A DNA stretch of 64,000 nt from Flavobacterium frigoris (lineage in GTDB: Bacteria > Bacteroidota > Bacteroidia > Flavobacteriales > Flavobacteriaceae), in assembly GCF_900111075.1 (NCBI RefSeq), contig NZ_FOFZ01000007.1, positions 62,001 through 126,000 on the forward strand, given 5' to 3'. Both the position numbers and the translations under genes were made by a program. This document shows, piece by piece, positions 7,570-16,583 of this stretch; position 1 is the first letter of the stretch, and each line of letters opens with the position of its first letter. The notes under the pieces were generated by a model, which saw only the letters and a list, made by a program, of their open reading frames with translations, was not told where the DNA came from and did no database searches.

Positions 7570-8834
7570 AGCTACTAACAAAAACAAGCCGATATTATAT
7601 CCTTTATACCATTCCGGTAATTTTATTTTCTGCCATCTTTATCTATTTTTTTCTTCTAAATGAAATTGGAGAAAGTAATGAATCTATTTTGTTAACGAGA
7701 GTTAAAGTAATTGAAAATTACATCGCAAAAGGAAATACAACTGTTTTAAATGTATTTGAAGTTAATAATGAGGTTTATATAAAAGAAATTGAAAAGGATC
7801 GCATTATTCCACAAACGATAAAGGATACTTTGATGTATTCTGAGATTGAAAAAGAATATATTTCGAGTAAAATGATAGAAAAAAACGCTATCGTACAGGG
7901 GAAGAATTATCAGATTAAAGTTTGGAAGAGTACGATAGAATATGATGAATTAGTAGAAGTAGTCTCGGTCGTGTTTATTGTTATGTTGCTTGTGCTTTTT
8001 TTAGTGACAGCATATATAAATAGTAGAATTTCCAAGCTCATTTGGACACCATTTAAGAACACCTTAGATTATATTAAGGATTTTAGTGTGAATACAACGG
8101 ACTATAAAAAATTAGAATCAAATGAAATTACGGAGTTTAGCGAACTAAATTCTTCTATAAATCACATGACTTCAAAAATGATTAGTGATTATAAGAACCA
8201 GAAAAAATTTGCAGAAAATGCTTCGCATGAATTTCAAACTCCATTAGCCATAATTACGGGTAAAATAGATTTACTACTTCAAGAAAACACGTTGAATGAA
8301 GAAACGATGAAGTTGCTAGTTTCTATTGAAGAGGCAACAAGCCGTTTGAGTCGAATAAATAAATCATTGTTATTGCTTTCTAAAATAGAAAACCAACAGT
8401 ACGAAAAAACAGATACCGTTGAACTATTTCCTTTAATTGAAAAAGTGAAAGCCTTAAATGAAGATTTTATTTTGGATAAAAAACTACAGTTTGTTTGTGA
8501 AACGACTATGGATTTGTCTTTTAGAATTAATTCAGAATTGTGTTTTGTTTTAATTAATAATTTAATTCAAAATGCGATAAGGCATAATGTTAAGAATGGA
8601 AAAATCACTATTTCGATAAAAGAGGAAACGCTACTTATAAGCAATACGGGTACATTAGAACCGTTAGATGAAGTTAGTGTTTTTGAACGATTTGAAAAAA
8701 AATCTTCTAATGCCAATTCTATAGGTTTAGGATTAGCGATAGTGAAAGAAATTGCAGAAGCAAATTCGATTACAGTTTTATATAAATATGAAAACAATGA
8801 ACATGTTTTTTCTTTAAGTCAGCTTAAAAAATAG
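7566..8834 (+). CDS. Sensor histidine kinase
   Basis: A 422-residue membrane kinase: TM1 about residues 11-31, a periplasmic sensor of about 100 residues with no recognised domain, TM2 about 131-151, a linker, the dimerisation box ASHEFQTPL (His221), the N-box INNLIQNAIRHN and the G-box SIGLGLAIVKEI. It would autophosphorylate His221 and pass the phosphate to Asp51 of the regulator encoded upstream. The signal is unknown; the neighbouring PAP2, PepSY and efflux genes point to an envelope or toxic-compound cue. Its stop codon lies inside the first of three 11-bp repeats at 8831-8860. Confidence 0.92.
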   Translation: MKLLTKTSRYYILYTIPVILFSAIFIYFFLLNEIGESNESILLTRVKVIENYIAKGNTTVLNVFEVNNEVYIKEIEKDRIIPQTIKDTLMYSEIEKEYISSKMIEKNAIVQGKNYQIKVWKSTIEYDELVEVVSVVFIVMLLVLFLVTAYINSRISKLIWTPFKNTLDYIKDFSVNTTDYKKLESNEITEFSELNSSINHMTSKMISDYKNQKKFAENASHEFQTPLAIITGKIDLLLQENTLNEETMKLLVSIEEATSRLSRINKSLLLLSKIENQQYEKTDTVELFPLIEKVKALNEDFILDKKLQFVCETTMDLSFRINSELCFVLINNLIQNAIRHNVKNGKITISIKEETLLISNTGTLEPLDEVSVFERFEKKSSNANSIGLGLAIVKEIAEANSITVLYKYENNEHVFSLSQLKK

Positions 8835-8860
8835 ATTTGAAATAGATTCATGATAGATAT
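8831..8860 (+). promoter_or_regulatory. Three tandem 11-bp repeats upstream of the PepSY-like gene
   Basis: ATAGATTT (8831), ATAGATTC (8842) and ATAGATAT (8853) are spaced 11 bp apart and match the pair at 6827/6838. They overlap the kinase stop codon and end 27 bp before the next start codon, a position suited to activation by the encoded regulator. Confidence 0.7.
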
Positions 8861-8887
8861 TTGTTTAATAATTTAAAAACAGCAATC

Positions 8888-9322
8888 ATGAAAAATGTAA
8901 TTTTATTTGCCGCTATAGCAATAAGTGCGATAGGTTGTGCACAATCCAAAGGTAACAAAGAAGTACCTAAAGTGGTTAAAGAAGCTTTCCAGAAAGAGTA
9001 TCCAAATGCGAAAGTAGACTGGGATATTGAAAAGGACGGTTTTGAAGCAGAGTTTAAGATGAACGGTAAAGAAGCTTCAGCAAACTATGATAAATTAGGT
9101 CATAAACTTGCCACAGAAATTGAAATCAAAGAAACTGAAATGCCTGCAAAAGCCTTAACGTATGTTTCAACGACTTATCCTAATAAAAAAATCAAAGAAA
9201 CTGCTAAAATTACAGATGACAAAAATGTAGTTACCTATGAAGCGGAGGTTAAAATTGATGGGAAAAACAGTGATTTAATTTTTGATGCTTCTGGGAAATT
9301 CTTAAAACTGAATAAAGACTAA
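8888..9322 (+). CDS. PepSY-like small lipoprotein
   Basis: A 144-residue protein starting at the ATG at 8888; the TTG at 8861 lies in the regulator-site region and is rejected. The signal ends AIGC (Cys17), a lipobox. Two similar units follow (about 25-80 and 85-144) with PKVVKEAFQKEYPNAKVDW and PAKALTYVSTTYPNKKIKE, the pattern of PepSY-like (DUF2874-type) domains in which a helix is followed by strands. Such proteins are exported, and in Bacteroidota they often sit beside two-component systems; their biochemical role is not settled. It is followed by a strong terminator, so it is probably the most highly expressed target of the island's regulator. Confidence 0.8.
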   Translation: MKNVILFAAIAISAIGCAQSKGNKEVPKVVKEAFQKEYPNAKVDWDIEKDGFEAEFKMNGKEASANYDKLGHKLATEIEIKETEMPAKALTYVSTTYPNKKIKETAKITDDKNVVTYEAEVKIDGKNSDLIFDASGKFLKLNKD

Positions 9323-9351
9323 TAGTCAGAAATAACTAGTTGTGTTTACTA

Positions 9352-9388
9352 TTAGAACATCTTTTAAATAAGATGTTCTAATTTTTTA
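9352..9388 (+). terminator. Terminator / possible attenuator before the efflux operon
   Basis: TTAGAACATCTT (9352-9363) pairs perfectly with AAGATGTTCTAA (9370-9381) across a six-base loop and is followed by TTTTTTAT. It stands only 11 bp before the OMF start codon, so unless a promoter lies within it the efflux genes depend on read-through. Confidence 0.85.
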
Positions 9389-9398
9389 TCTTTAGCCT

Positions 9399-10640
9399 AT
9401 GCGAATTCTTTTACTCTTTATTACGACACTTGTTTCATTTGCTTCTTTTTCACAAAAAAGAGAGGTGAATTTTTTTATCGAAAAAGCACTTTTGAATACG
9501 GCTTTGTTAGACGATTTGAATAATCAATCCAGTTCTTTGTCAATAGATAGCTTATTGTATAAAGCCAATTTAAAGCCACAATTAAATGCAAACCTATTTG
9601 CTAATTATGCGCCAGTGATAAATAATTATGGGTATGATACTGCGATTAGTAACGGACAAAATGTTAGTGGTTTAGTGAGCTTTTCGCAAAAGATATTTGG
9701 CAAAAGCCAAAAAAACAATCAGCTTGGTGCTATCACTTTATTAAAAGGTAAAATTGACATTAATAAGAAAATCACGAAAAATGATATTACTAAAGCGATT
9801 CGTTTGCAATATATCGTTGCGTTTTCTGATAACAATCAATTTTTAAACCTTCAAAAACAGTTTGGTCTATTGAATTCTGAATTGGAAATTCTTAAAAAGT
9901 TTACTCAAAAATCCATCTATAAACAAACCGATTATCTGCTTTTTTTATCTACAGTAAAACAGCAAGAATTAATCCTGCTTCAGATGAAATACCAATTTGA
10001 AAATGATTTAGGAATACTAAATTATTTATCTGGAACAAACGAAAAACCAACAATTATATTAATCGAACCCCAAATTGAATTGAAGCAACTCGTCAATTCA
10101 GAGCATTCTATTTACAATCAGCAATTTGAAATTGATAGTTTGAGTATCGAAAATCAAAAACATAATATTGCAAATAATTACAAACCATCATTACTATTGT
10201 TAGCAGATGCCGGTTACAATTCTACTTTAACGGGTCAATATTATAAGAATTTTGGAAATAGTGTTGGTGTTAATCTCTCAATTCCTATTTATGATGGAAA
10301 TCAAAGAAAACTGCAAATCACTAAAAACAAGTTAGCTTCAGAAACTAATTCTGCCTATAAAAAGCAATTTGAAAGACAGTTTAAACAACAGCAGGAACAG
10401 TTAGTGTTGAAATTAAGTCAGAACGAAATGATTAATGAACAACTACAAACTCAGTTAAAGATTAACAAAACGCTACTCGATGCTTTTAATAAATTATTGG
10501 TCACTGGAAATGCAATTATCCCAGATTTTGTTATTGCATTGGGGAATTCACTGTCAATTACAAATGCGATTGCTCAAAACAATACAGAACGCCTGCTGTT
10601 AATTAATGAACTTAATTATTGGAATACAAATGAAAAATAA
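9399..10640 (+). CDS. TolC-family outer-membrane efflux channel (OMF)
   Basis: A 413-residue protein with a signal peptide (cleavage near FASFSQ) and the OMF layout: two long helical halves with many Gln/Asn/Leu heptads and beta segments such as VGVNLSIPIYDGNQRK, a typical second-half barrel strand. It would form the outer-membrane duct for the pump encoded downstream. The MFP gene starts inside its last codons (overlap of 11 bases), indicating a single transcript. The protein lacks the usual Cys lipid anchor. Confidence 0.85.
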   Translation: MRILLLFITTLVSFASFSQKREVNFFIEKALLNTALLDDLNNQSSSLSIDSLLYKANLKPQLNANLFANYAPVINNYGYDTAISNGQNVSGLVSFSQKIFGKSQKNNQLGAITLLKGKIDINKKITKNDITKAIRLQYIVAFSDNNQFLNLQKQFGLLNSELEILKKFTQKSIYKQTDYLLFLSTVKQQELILLQMKYQFENDLGILNYLSGTNEKPTIILIEPQIELKQLVNSEHSIYNQQFEIDSLSIENQKHNIANNYKPSLLLLADAGYNSTLTGQYYKNFGNSVGVNLSIPIYDGNQRKLQITKNKLASETNSAYKKQFERQFKQQQEQLVLKLSQNEMINEQLQTQLKINKTLLDAFNKLLVTGNAIIPDFVIALGNSLSITNAIAQNNTERLLLINELNYWNTNEK

Positions 10641-11559
10641 GATAACGATACCCTTTATAATTGTATTATTTGTAATGCTTTTACAGTCTTGTAAAAAACA
10701 AGAAGCGGCAACTACGGAAACGGAAACTATTATTCCAGTAACGGTAACAACTATTGACACGACTGGAATTGATGATTATGAAGAAGTTTCTGGAACGGTT
10801 TCTTATATAGTTAAAACACCTATAAAATCAATCATTACGGGTTATATAACAGCGGTTAATGCAAAAACGAATGACAAAGTTGCAAAAGGAAAGCGTTTGT
10901 TTTCGATAAAAACAAAAGAAGCAATTGCCCTGGGAAATGATGTAAATAAATTAGATCCTAAATTAAATTTTGGTAGTGCAGTTTCAATTCCATCAAGTTC
11001 CACTGGGTTTATTACTGCGGTTAATGTAGAAAACGGTAACTATGTTCAAGAAGGAGATGTATTGGCCATTATTAATGATTCTAATAATTATGGAGTTGTA
11101 ATAAATGTTCCTTTCGAATTAAAAAAACACATTGCTATCAATCAACAGTTATCGATTTACTTACCAGACGGAACCTCTATTTCAGCAACAGTGAAGCAAT
11201 TTATTCCTGCTGTAGATGCCAGTTCGCAGATGCAAAGTGTATTTTTAAAAATGAATTCAAATGAGGTTTTACCTGAAAATTTGATCGTTTCGGTACGTAT
11301 TCCAAAATCGAATAAATCGAATATTATTACATTACCAAAGGCGGCTATTTTAAGTAATGAAATAGAAACGAACTATTGGGTTATGTTGCTTAAAAATGAT
11401 TCTACTGCTATTAAAGTTCCAGTTCAAATTGGGATAAAAAACCAAGAAAGAACAGAAATAATTTCCCCGAAATTTAAAGCAACAGATAAAATAGTCACTT
11501 CTGGAAACTATGGAGTAGGAGATACTATCAAAGTGAAAATTATAAAAAGTGCCAAATAA
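10630..11559 (+). CDS. Periplasmic adaptor (MFP/HlyD family) lipoprotein of RND pump
   Basis: A 309-residue protein starting at ATG 10630; the TTG at 10606 would add residues in front of a good lipoprotein signal (lipobox Cys21 in MLLQSCKK). It contains the lipoyl/barrel-sandwich pattern (SIITGYITAVNAKTNDKVAK, then STGFITAVNVENGNYVQEG) with almost no alpha-hairpin between the halves, then a beta-barrel domain. It would join the RND pump to the outer-membrane channel. The stop overlaps the pump gene's start (TAATG). Confidence 0.85.
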   Translation: MKNKITIPFIIVLFVMLLQSCKKQEAATTETETIIPVTVTTIDTTGIDDYEEVSGTVSYIVKTPIKSIITGYITAVNAKTNDKVAKGKRLFSIKTKEAIALGNDVNKLDPKLNFGSAVSIPSSSTGFITAVNVENGNYVQEGDVLAIINDSNNYGVVINVPFELKKHIAINQQLSIYLPDGTSISATVKQFIPAVDASSQMQSVFLKMNSNEVLPENLIVSVRIPKSNKSNIITLPKAAILSNEIETNYWVMLLKNDSTAIKVPVQIGIKNQERTEIISPKFKATDKIVTSGNYGVGDTIKVKIIKSAK

Positions 11560-14500
11560 TGAATAATTTTTTTGTAAAACATAAAAGTGGTTTAAGCACT
11601 TTAATTTTCTTGGTATTATTGGGAGGGATTTTTGCGTACTCTAGAATGCAAACCAGTTTATTTCCAGAAATTACTTTTCCTAAAATAAAAGTCATAGCCG
11701 ATGCAGGGCAGCAACCTGTAGATAAAATGATGGTTACCGTGACTAAACCATTAGAAAATGCGATAAAGAAAATTCCAAATCTAAAAACGGTTCGTAGCAC
11801 AACTAGTAGAGGAAGTTGCGAAATTTCGGCTTTTGTAGATTGGAAATCTGATTTAGATGTTAGTAAACAACAAATCGAATCTAGAATTAATCAGATTAGA
11901 ACTGATTTGCCAGCAGGTATTCAAATAACAGTAGAAAAGATGAATCCGTCTATTCTTCCCGTTATCGGTTACGCACTGGAAAGCACAAATAAATCACCTA
12001 TTGAATTAAAAAAAATAGCCAACTTTACGATAAAACCTTTTCTCTCGCAAGTAGATGGAGTAAGCGAAGTTAGGGTGATAGGTGGAAAAGAAAAAGAATA
12101 CTGGATTGAGCTTAATCAGAGTAAAATGGTTGCTTATGGCATCACTCCAGAGGCCGTTTCTCAGGTTTTAAGCCAAACGAATTTTATTACTTCTAATGGG
12201 TATTTGTCAGACAATCGCTTTTTATATTTAACCTTAACAGATGCTCAGATTACCACCAAATCAGATTTAGAGAATCTAGTAGTTGTAAACAACGGGAAAG
12301 GGATCAGAACACTAAAAGATATTGCAACGGTAGCCATTGAAGAAGCTAAAGAATATATTAAGGTAAATGCTAACGGAAAAGAAAGTGTCTTAATTGCAAT
12401 CATAAAACAACCCAGTGCCAATTTGATTACCATGTCAGCGGACATGGATGCAAAGTTGAAAGAACTGCGAAAAATAATTCCAAAGGATATAAAAATCAAA
12501 CCCTATTATGAGCAATCCAGTTTTGTGGGCGACGCCGTAAAAAGCGTTACAGATAGTTTATTAATTGGATTATTTTTAGCAATCATTGTGGCTATTTTAT
12601 TTTTAAAATCGGTTAAAGCAAGTGCTACTATTTTAATTGTTATTCCGGTAACACTTTGTGCTACTTTGCTAGTTTTATATTTTACAGGACAAACCTTTAA
12701 TATCATGACGCTGGGTGCAATCGCAGCCGCTTTAGGTCTTATTATTGATGATGCGATCGTGGTTGTGGAGCAAATTCACAGAACCCATGAGGAACATCCT
12801 GATGAACCCACGACAGCATTATTACAGAAAGCAATTCACTATCTCTTTCCTGCCATGGTAGGTTCGTCTTTATGTACCATTGTTATTTTTCTTCCTTTTG
12901 CATTAATGAGCGGAGTTGCCGGTGCTTATTTTAAAGTGCTAACGGATACAATGATTATCACATTAATTTGTTCGTTTTTTGTAACGTGGATTTTATTACC
13001 AGTTGTTTATTTGTTGCTTACGAAGAAAGAGAGCAACGCTTCTGAAGTAAAATCAACAATGGAACATCACGAAGTTAAAAGTCAAAATTGGGTGGCTTAT
13101 TTTATTGAAAAACCGTTATTGAGTTTTGCTTTTTGCGGACTTTTGATTATTTCAATAATTTTAATTTTGCCCCGATTAGAAACTGGATTTTTACCAGAGA
13201 TGGACGAAGGAAGTATTGTTTTAGATTATGAATCACCACCAGGAACTTCATTAGAAGAAACGGATCGAATGTTAATTGAGGTAGAGAAAATAATACATAC
13301 TATTCCAGAAGTAGAAGCTTATAGCAGAAGAACAGGGACACAAATGGGCTTTTTTATTACGGAACCCAATAGAGGTGATTATTTAATTCAGCTAAAAAAA
13401 GACCGGTCAAAAACAAGTAATGATGTTATCGATGAAATTAGATTAAAAGTAGAAACTTCACAGCCTGCACTTCGAATCGATTTTGGTCAAGTGATTGGCG
13501 ATATGTTGGGAGATTTAATGAGTTCTGTTTCGCCTATTGAGGTAAAAGTTTTTGGAAACAATCAACAAGAATTGCAAAAAATCGCAAAACAAGTAGCTCA
13601 AATTGTCGAAAAAACAGAAGGTACCGCTGATGTATTTGATGGGATTGTTTACGCCGGGCCATCGATTAGTATTACGCCTAATTACAATCAATTATCTCAA
13701 TACGGCATTACTCCAGCTAATTTGCAATTTCAATTACAAACGTTGTTAGAAGGGAATGTGATTGGTTCTATTTTAGAGTTGGATAAAGCAGTACCGATAC
13801 GTATGATTTACCCCAATACTCAAAATAGAAATTTAGAAGAGATTAGAAAGATTTTTATTTTTTTACCAAATGGAAAATCAATTCCAATAACTAATCTAGT
13901 TACTATTTCGATTTCAAAGGGAATTGCTGAAATAGAACGCGAAAATTTACAGATGATGTGCGTTGTTACCGGAAGGCTAGACAATAAAGATTTAGGTACG
14001 GTGATGCAAAATATTAAAAAGGAAGTATCTAGCAAAGTTACTCTCCCGAGTGGCTATTATATTGATTATGCTGGAGCTTACAAAGACCAACAACAATCGT
14101 TTAAGGAATTATTGCTTATTTTGATGGCTTCGTGTTTATTAGTTTTTGGCGTTTTGTTATTTCTGTTTCGAAATCTAAAAGTGGCTTTCATCCTGCTTTT
14201 TATTTCAGTTTTGGGTATTGCAGGAAGTTATTTATTATTGTTTTTGACACACACACCATTAAATGTTGGTAGCTATACAGGATTGATTATGATTGTTGGA
14301 ATTATCAGTGAAAATGCTATTTTTACGTATTTACAATTTAAAGAAACCTTCCTTAATTCGAATAATAAAAAGCAATCGTTGGTCTATGCGATTTCAACAC
14401 GTTTAAGACCTAAATTAATGACTGCTTTAGGAGCCATTATTGCGTTATTGCCTTTAGCGATTGGTATAGGTACAGGTTCAGAATTGCATCAACCTTTAGC

Positions 14501-14600
14501 AATTGCAGTAATAGGTGGTTTTCTAATCGCGATGCCTTTACTTTTAATAGTATTACCAAGTTTATTGTTTTATATCAAAGTCGATGATGAGATTCTCTAA
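11559..14600 (+). CDS. RND-family efflux pump, inner-membrane subunit
   Basis: A 1013-residue transporter with the AcrB/CusA architecture: TM1 (about 11-28), a large periplasmic loop, TM2-6 (about 335-490), a TM segment near 525, a second large loop and TM8-12 (about 850-1005). TM4 carries the paired acids of the proton relay, Asp397 and Asp398 in GLIIDDAIVVVEQ, as in AcrB-type drug pumps; CzcA/CusA metal pumps usually keep one Asp in a different context. It would export substrates using the proton gradient. The substrate cannot be fixed from sequence. The third gene of an operon with overlapping starts, in an island also encoding a sensor system. Confidence 0.9.
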   Translation: MNNFFVKHKSGLSTLIFLVLLGGIFAYSRMQTSLFPEITFPKIKVIADAGQQPVDKMMVTVTKPLENAIKKIPNLKTVRSTTSRGSCEISAFVDWKSDLDVSKQQIESRINQIRTDLPAGIQITVEKMNPSILPVIGYALESTNKSPIELKKIANFTIKPFLSQVDGVSEVRVIGGKEKEYWIELNQSKMVAYGITPEAVSQVLSQTNFITSNGYLSDNRFLYLTLTDAQITTKSDLENLVVVNNGKGIRTLKDIATVAIEEAKEYIKVNANGKESVLIAIIKQPSANLITMSADMDAKLKELRKIIPKDIKIKPYYEQSSFVGDAVKSVTDSLLIGLFLAIIVAILFLKSVKASATILIVIPVTLCATLLVLYFTGQTFNIMTLGAIAAALGLIIDDAIVVVEQIHRTHEEHPDEPTTALLQKAIHYLFPAMVGSSLCTIVIFLPFALMSGVAGAYFKVLTDTMIITLICSFFVTWILLPVVYLLLTKKESNASEVKSTMEHHEVKSQNWVAYFIEKPLLSFAFCGLLIISIILILPRLETGFLPEMDEGSIVLDYESPPGTSLEETDRMLIEVEKIIHTIPEVEAYSRRTGTQMGFFITEPNRGDYLIQLKKDRSKTSNDVIDEIRLKVETSQPALRIDFGQVIGDMLGDLMSSVSPIEVKVFGNNQQELQKIAKQVAQIVEKTEGTADVFDGIVYAGPSISITPNYNQLSQYGITPANLQFQLQTLLEGNVIGSILELDKAVPIRMIYPNTQNRNLEEIRKIFIFLPNGKSIPITNLVTISISKGIAEIERENLQMMCVVTGRLDNKDLGTVMQNIKKEVSSKVTLPSGYYIDYAGAYKDQQQSFKELLLILMASCLLVFGVLLFLFRNLKVAFILLFISVLGIAGSYLLLFLTHTPLNVGSYTGLIMIVGIISENAIFTYLQFKETFLNSNNKKQSLVYAISTRLRPKLMTALGAIIALLPLAIGIGTGSELHQPLAIAVIGGFLIAMPLLLIVLPSLLFYIKVDDEIL

Positions 14601-14706
14601 TGATTTTTTTAAGTATACAATTGTCTTTACGTATTATTCGCATGGAACGTAGTCTATAAATCACTGTTGAGTTCCATCTTATTAATTATTTATGTTTTGA
14701 TAATTA

Positions 14707-14973
14707 AAATCAAAAACAATTATGGATTCAATTTCAAAATCTTTTACACATTATAAAAATGGAGTGGGCATTGAAAAAGATATTAATTTGAAAAGTTTAA
14801 GGAAAACATACATTACATGGGTGCATCAAGTAATGCAAAAAGAAACAGGGTTGCTAACTTCACATTCGACTGCAAAAGTATTGGAATCATATTATATAGA
14901 TCCTCAAATTTTATCGGTAGTTGAAAGGGGGGCTGTCGAAATAAAGATATTTGGACAAAATTCCTCACTCTAA
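14707..14973 (+). pseudogene. Integrase 3' fragment (second copy)
   Basis: The last 84 codons of the same integrase as at 4551-5468, with three amino-acid changes visible (such as GVGIEKDIN for GAGIEKDIS) and the catalytic LRKTYIT, SHST and Tyr regions kept. The N-terminal two thirds are missing and the upstream sequence is unrelated, so it cannot be functional. It adjoins the tRNA, as integrase genes do at attachment junctions. Confidence 0.93.
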
Positions 14974-15026
14974 TTCCTCACTCCTAATATTTTGAAATGC
15001 TTTTTTACTTAATTGAAAATATAAAA

Positions 15027-15062
15027 AAACCCTTAAACAATTGCTGTTTAAGGGTTTGTTTT
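15027..15062. terminator. Bidirectional terminator between integrase fragment and tRNA
   Basis: Same 12-bp stem as at 5522-5557: AAACCCTTAAAC with GTTTAAGGGTTT. T-runs on both sides allow it to serve the convergent tRNA. Confidence 0.85.
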
Positions 15063-15064
15063 TG

Positions 15065-15138
15065 TAGCGAGAACGAGATTTGAACTCGTGACCTCAGGGT
15101 TATGAATCCTGCGCTCTAACCGACTGAGCTACCTCGCC
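15065..15138 (-). tRNA. tRNA-Met (anticodon CAT)
   Basis: On the minus strand it starts GGCGAGGTAGCTCAGTCGG, folds as a cloverleaf with D stem GCTC/GAGC, anticodon loop TTCATAA, T arm ACGAG-TTCAAAT-CTCGT and acceptor end TCTCGCT-A. CCA is not encoded. The anticodon stem shows an A31-C39 mismatch and the acceptor a G1-T72 wobble. CAT could be elongator Met or a lysidine-modified Ile2; Met is favoured but not proven. Its 3' half is the attachment site of the elements to its left. Confidence 0.88.
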
Positions 15139-15293
15139 AAAAGGGTAATGTGCAGCCATCCCTGATTGCGGGTGCAAATATATAAATAATTTTAAAGCAA
15201 GCAAGTATAAATCAAAGAAAAAAAAATATTTTTAAAAACGTTTTTTTTATGGCATTATATTCTATATATTCGAAAAAAATATAAATGTAGCTC

Positions 15294-15686
15294 ATGGATT
15301 TAAAAGTACGTTACGAAATAGAGTTCCCCATAAACTCTTCTCCTCAATTGTTATATCAATATATTTCGACTCCATCAGGATTGTCGGAATGGTTTGCGGA
15401 TAATGTAAATTCACGAGGTGAGTTTTTTACGTTTATATGGAATGATTCTGAGGAAAAAGCTAGGCTTGCTTCAAAGAAATCAGGCGAAAAAGTAAAATTC
15501 AAATGGGTGGATGGCGACGGTAAAGATACCGAGTACTTTTTTGAACTTCATATTTTAGTTGATGAGCTAACTAAAGATGTTTCATTAATGGTAGTTGATT
15601 TTGCTGAAAAAGAGGAGATTGATGAAGCATCACAACTGTGGGAAAATCAAATATCAGACCTTAAACATCTAATTGGATCTGTATAG
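15294..15686 (+). CDS. START-like (AHSA1/SRPBCC) domain protein
   Basis: A 130-residue single-domain protein; residues 1-125 fit the START-like family found throughout Bacteroidota (KVRYEIEFPINSSPQLLYQY, then GLSEWFADNV). The fold makes a hydrophobic cavity, but no ligand is known for this group. Acidic C-terminus, no signal peptide, so cytoplasmic. It is followed by an aminotransferase gene. Confidence 0.8.
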   Translation: MDLKVRYEIEFPINSSPQLLYQYISTPSGLSEWFADNVNSRGEFFTFIWNDSEEKARLASKKSGEKVKFKWVDGDGKDTEYFFELHILVDELTKDVSLMVVDFAEKEEIDEASQLWENQISDLKHLIGSV

Positions 15687-15715
15687 TAAAAGTGTATATA
15701 TTATAGCTTACATTT

Positions 15716-15743
15716 GCCCTAAACTAAATTTAGGGCTTTTTTT
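15716..15743 (+). terminator. Terminator overlapping a possible promoter
   Basis: GCCCTAAA (15716-15723) pairs with TTTAGGGC (15729-15736), followed by a T-run that touches the next ATG. A -7-like TACATTTG at 15709-15716 overlaps it, so the stem may also form at the start of the next transcript. Confidence 0.75.
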
Positions 15744-16583
15744 ATGATTAATTTTAATGGAACTATTGTGTCTCAGGACAGCAATATATTGACACAGAAT
15801 CGTGCTTTTTTATATGGCGATGCCGTTTTTGAAACGGTTAAAATCGTAAATTCTAAAATTCTTTTTTTAGAAGACCATTATTTTAGGTTAATGGCGTCCA
15901 TGCGTGTCGTTAGAATGGAAATACCTATGAATTTCACTATGGAGTACCTTGAAGGGCAAATTCTCTCTTTAGCAACTAATAATTCGTTGTCAAACTCCTC
16001 TCGAGCCAGAATTACTGTTTTCAGGAATGATGGCGGGTATTATTTGCCTCAAATTAATACAGTTTCTTTTTTAATCCATACTATAGGTATGGAAGACTTC
16101 TTATATTCATTCAATCAGGAGAAGTATGAGGTAGATTTGTTTAAAGATTTTTATGTGACGAAGCAATTACTGTCTTCCATAAAAACGACAAATAAAATTC
16201 TAAATATTACGGCCAGTATTTTTGCTAGTGAAAATGGATATGACAATTGTTTGTTGTTAAACGATAGTAAGAATGTTGTGGAAGCAATTCAAGGTAATCT
16301 ATTCATGTTAACCGGTAACAAATTGATTACTCCTCCGGTTTCTGAAGGCTGTTTGAATGGTGTGATGAGAAAACAGATGTTAGAATTCGCTAAAAAAATG
16401 GTCAACTTGGAGGTGGTAGAAGAAGCAATCTCTCCATTCGACTTACAAAAAGCAGACGAATTGTTTATCACAAACGTGATAAAAGGAATACAACCTATAA
16501 CCAAATACAGAAAAAAAGAGTTCGATATTGTCCTAGCTAAAGTATTATTGGAAAAATTAAACGAAGTGGTAAGTGCTACTTAG
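15744..16583 (+). CDS. Class IV aminotransferase (PabC/IlvE-like)
   Basis: A 279-residue PLP enzyme of fold type IV: RAFLYGDAVFETVKI near the N-terminus, the Schiff-base Lys in LLSSIKTTNK (about 146), the Glu that contacts the PLP nitrogen in VVEAIQGNLF, and the phosphate loop EGCLNGVMR. The family includes 4-amino-4-deoxychorismate lyase and branched-chain or D-amino acid aminotransferases; length and motifs suggest the PabC-like group, but the substrate is not certain. Its end overlaps by four bases with the convergent yqgE gene. Confidence 0.82.
   Translation: MINFNGTIVSQDSNILTQNRAFLYGDAVFETVKIVNSKILFLEDHYFRLMASMRVVRMEIPMNFTMEYLEGQILSLATNNSLSNSSRARITVFRNDGGYYLPQINTVSFLIHTIGMEDFLYSFNQEKYEVDLFKDFYVTKQLLSSIKTTNKILNITASIFASENGYDNCLLLNDSKNVVEAIQGNLFMLTGNKLITPPVSEGCLNGVMRKQMLEFAKKMVNLEVVEEAISPFDLQKADELFITNVIKGIQPITKYRKKEFDIVLAKVLLEKLNEVVSAT

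Larger units (their letters stand above)
14707..15107 (+). repeat. Long direct repeat, right copy
   Basis: Partner of 5202-5602. Its last 43 bp lie inside the complete tRNA gene. Confidence 0.95.

Noticed and set aside
8861..8887. TTG start for the PepSY-like gene
   Set aside because: It would put the start inside the regulator repeats and ahead of a complete lipoprotein signal beginning at ATG 8888.
14601..15064. Second functional integrase gene
   Set aside because: Only 84 C-terminal codons remain and the upstream sequence is unrelated.
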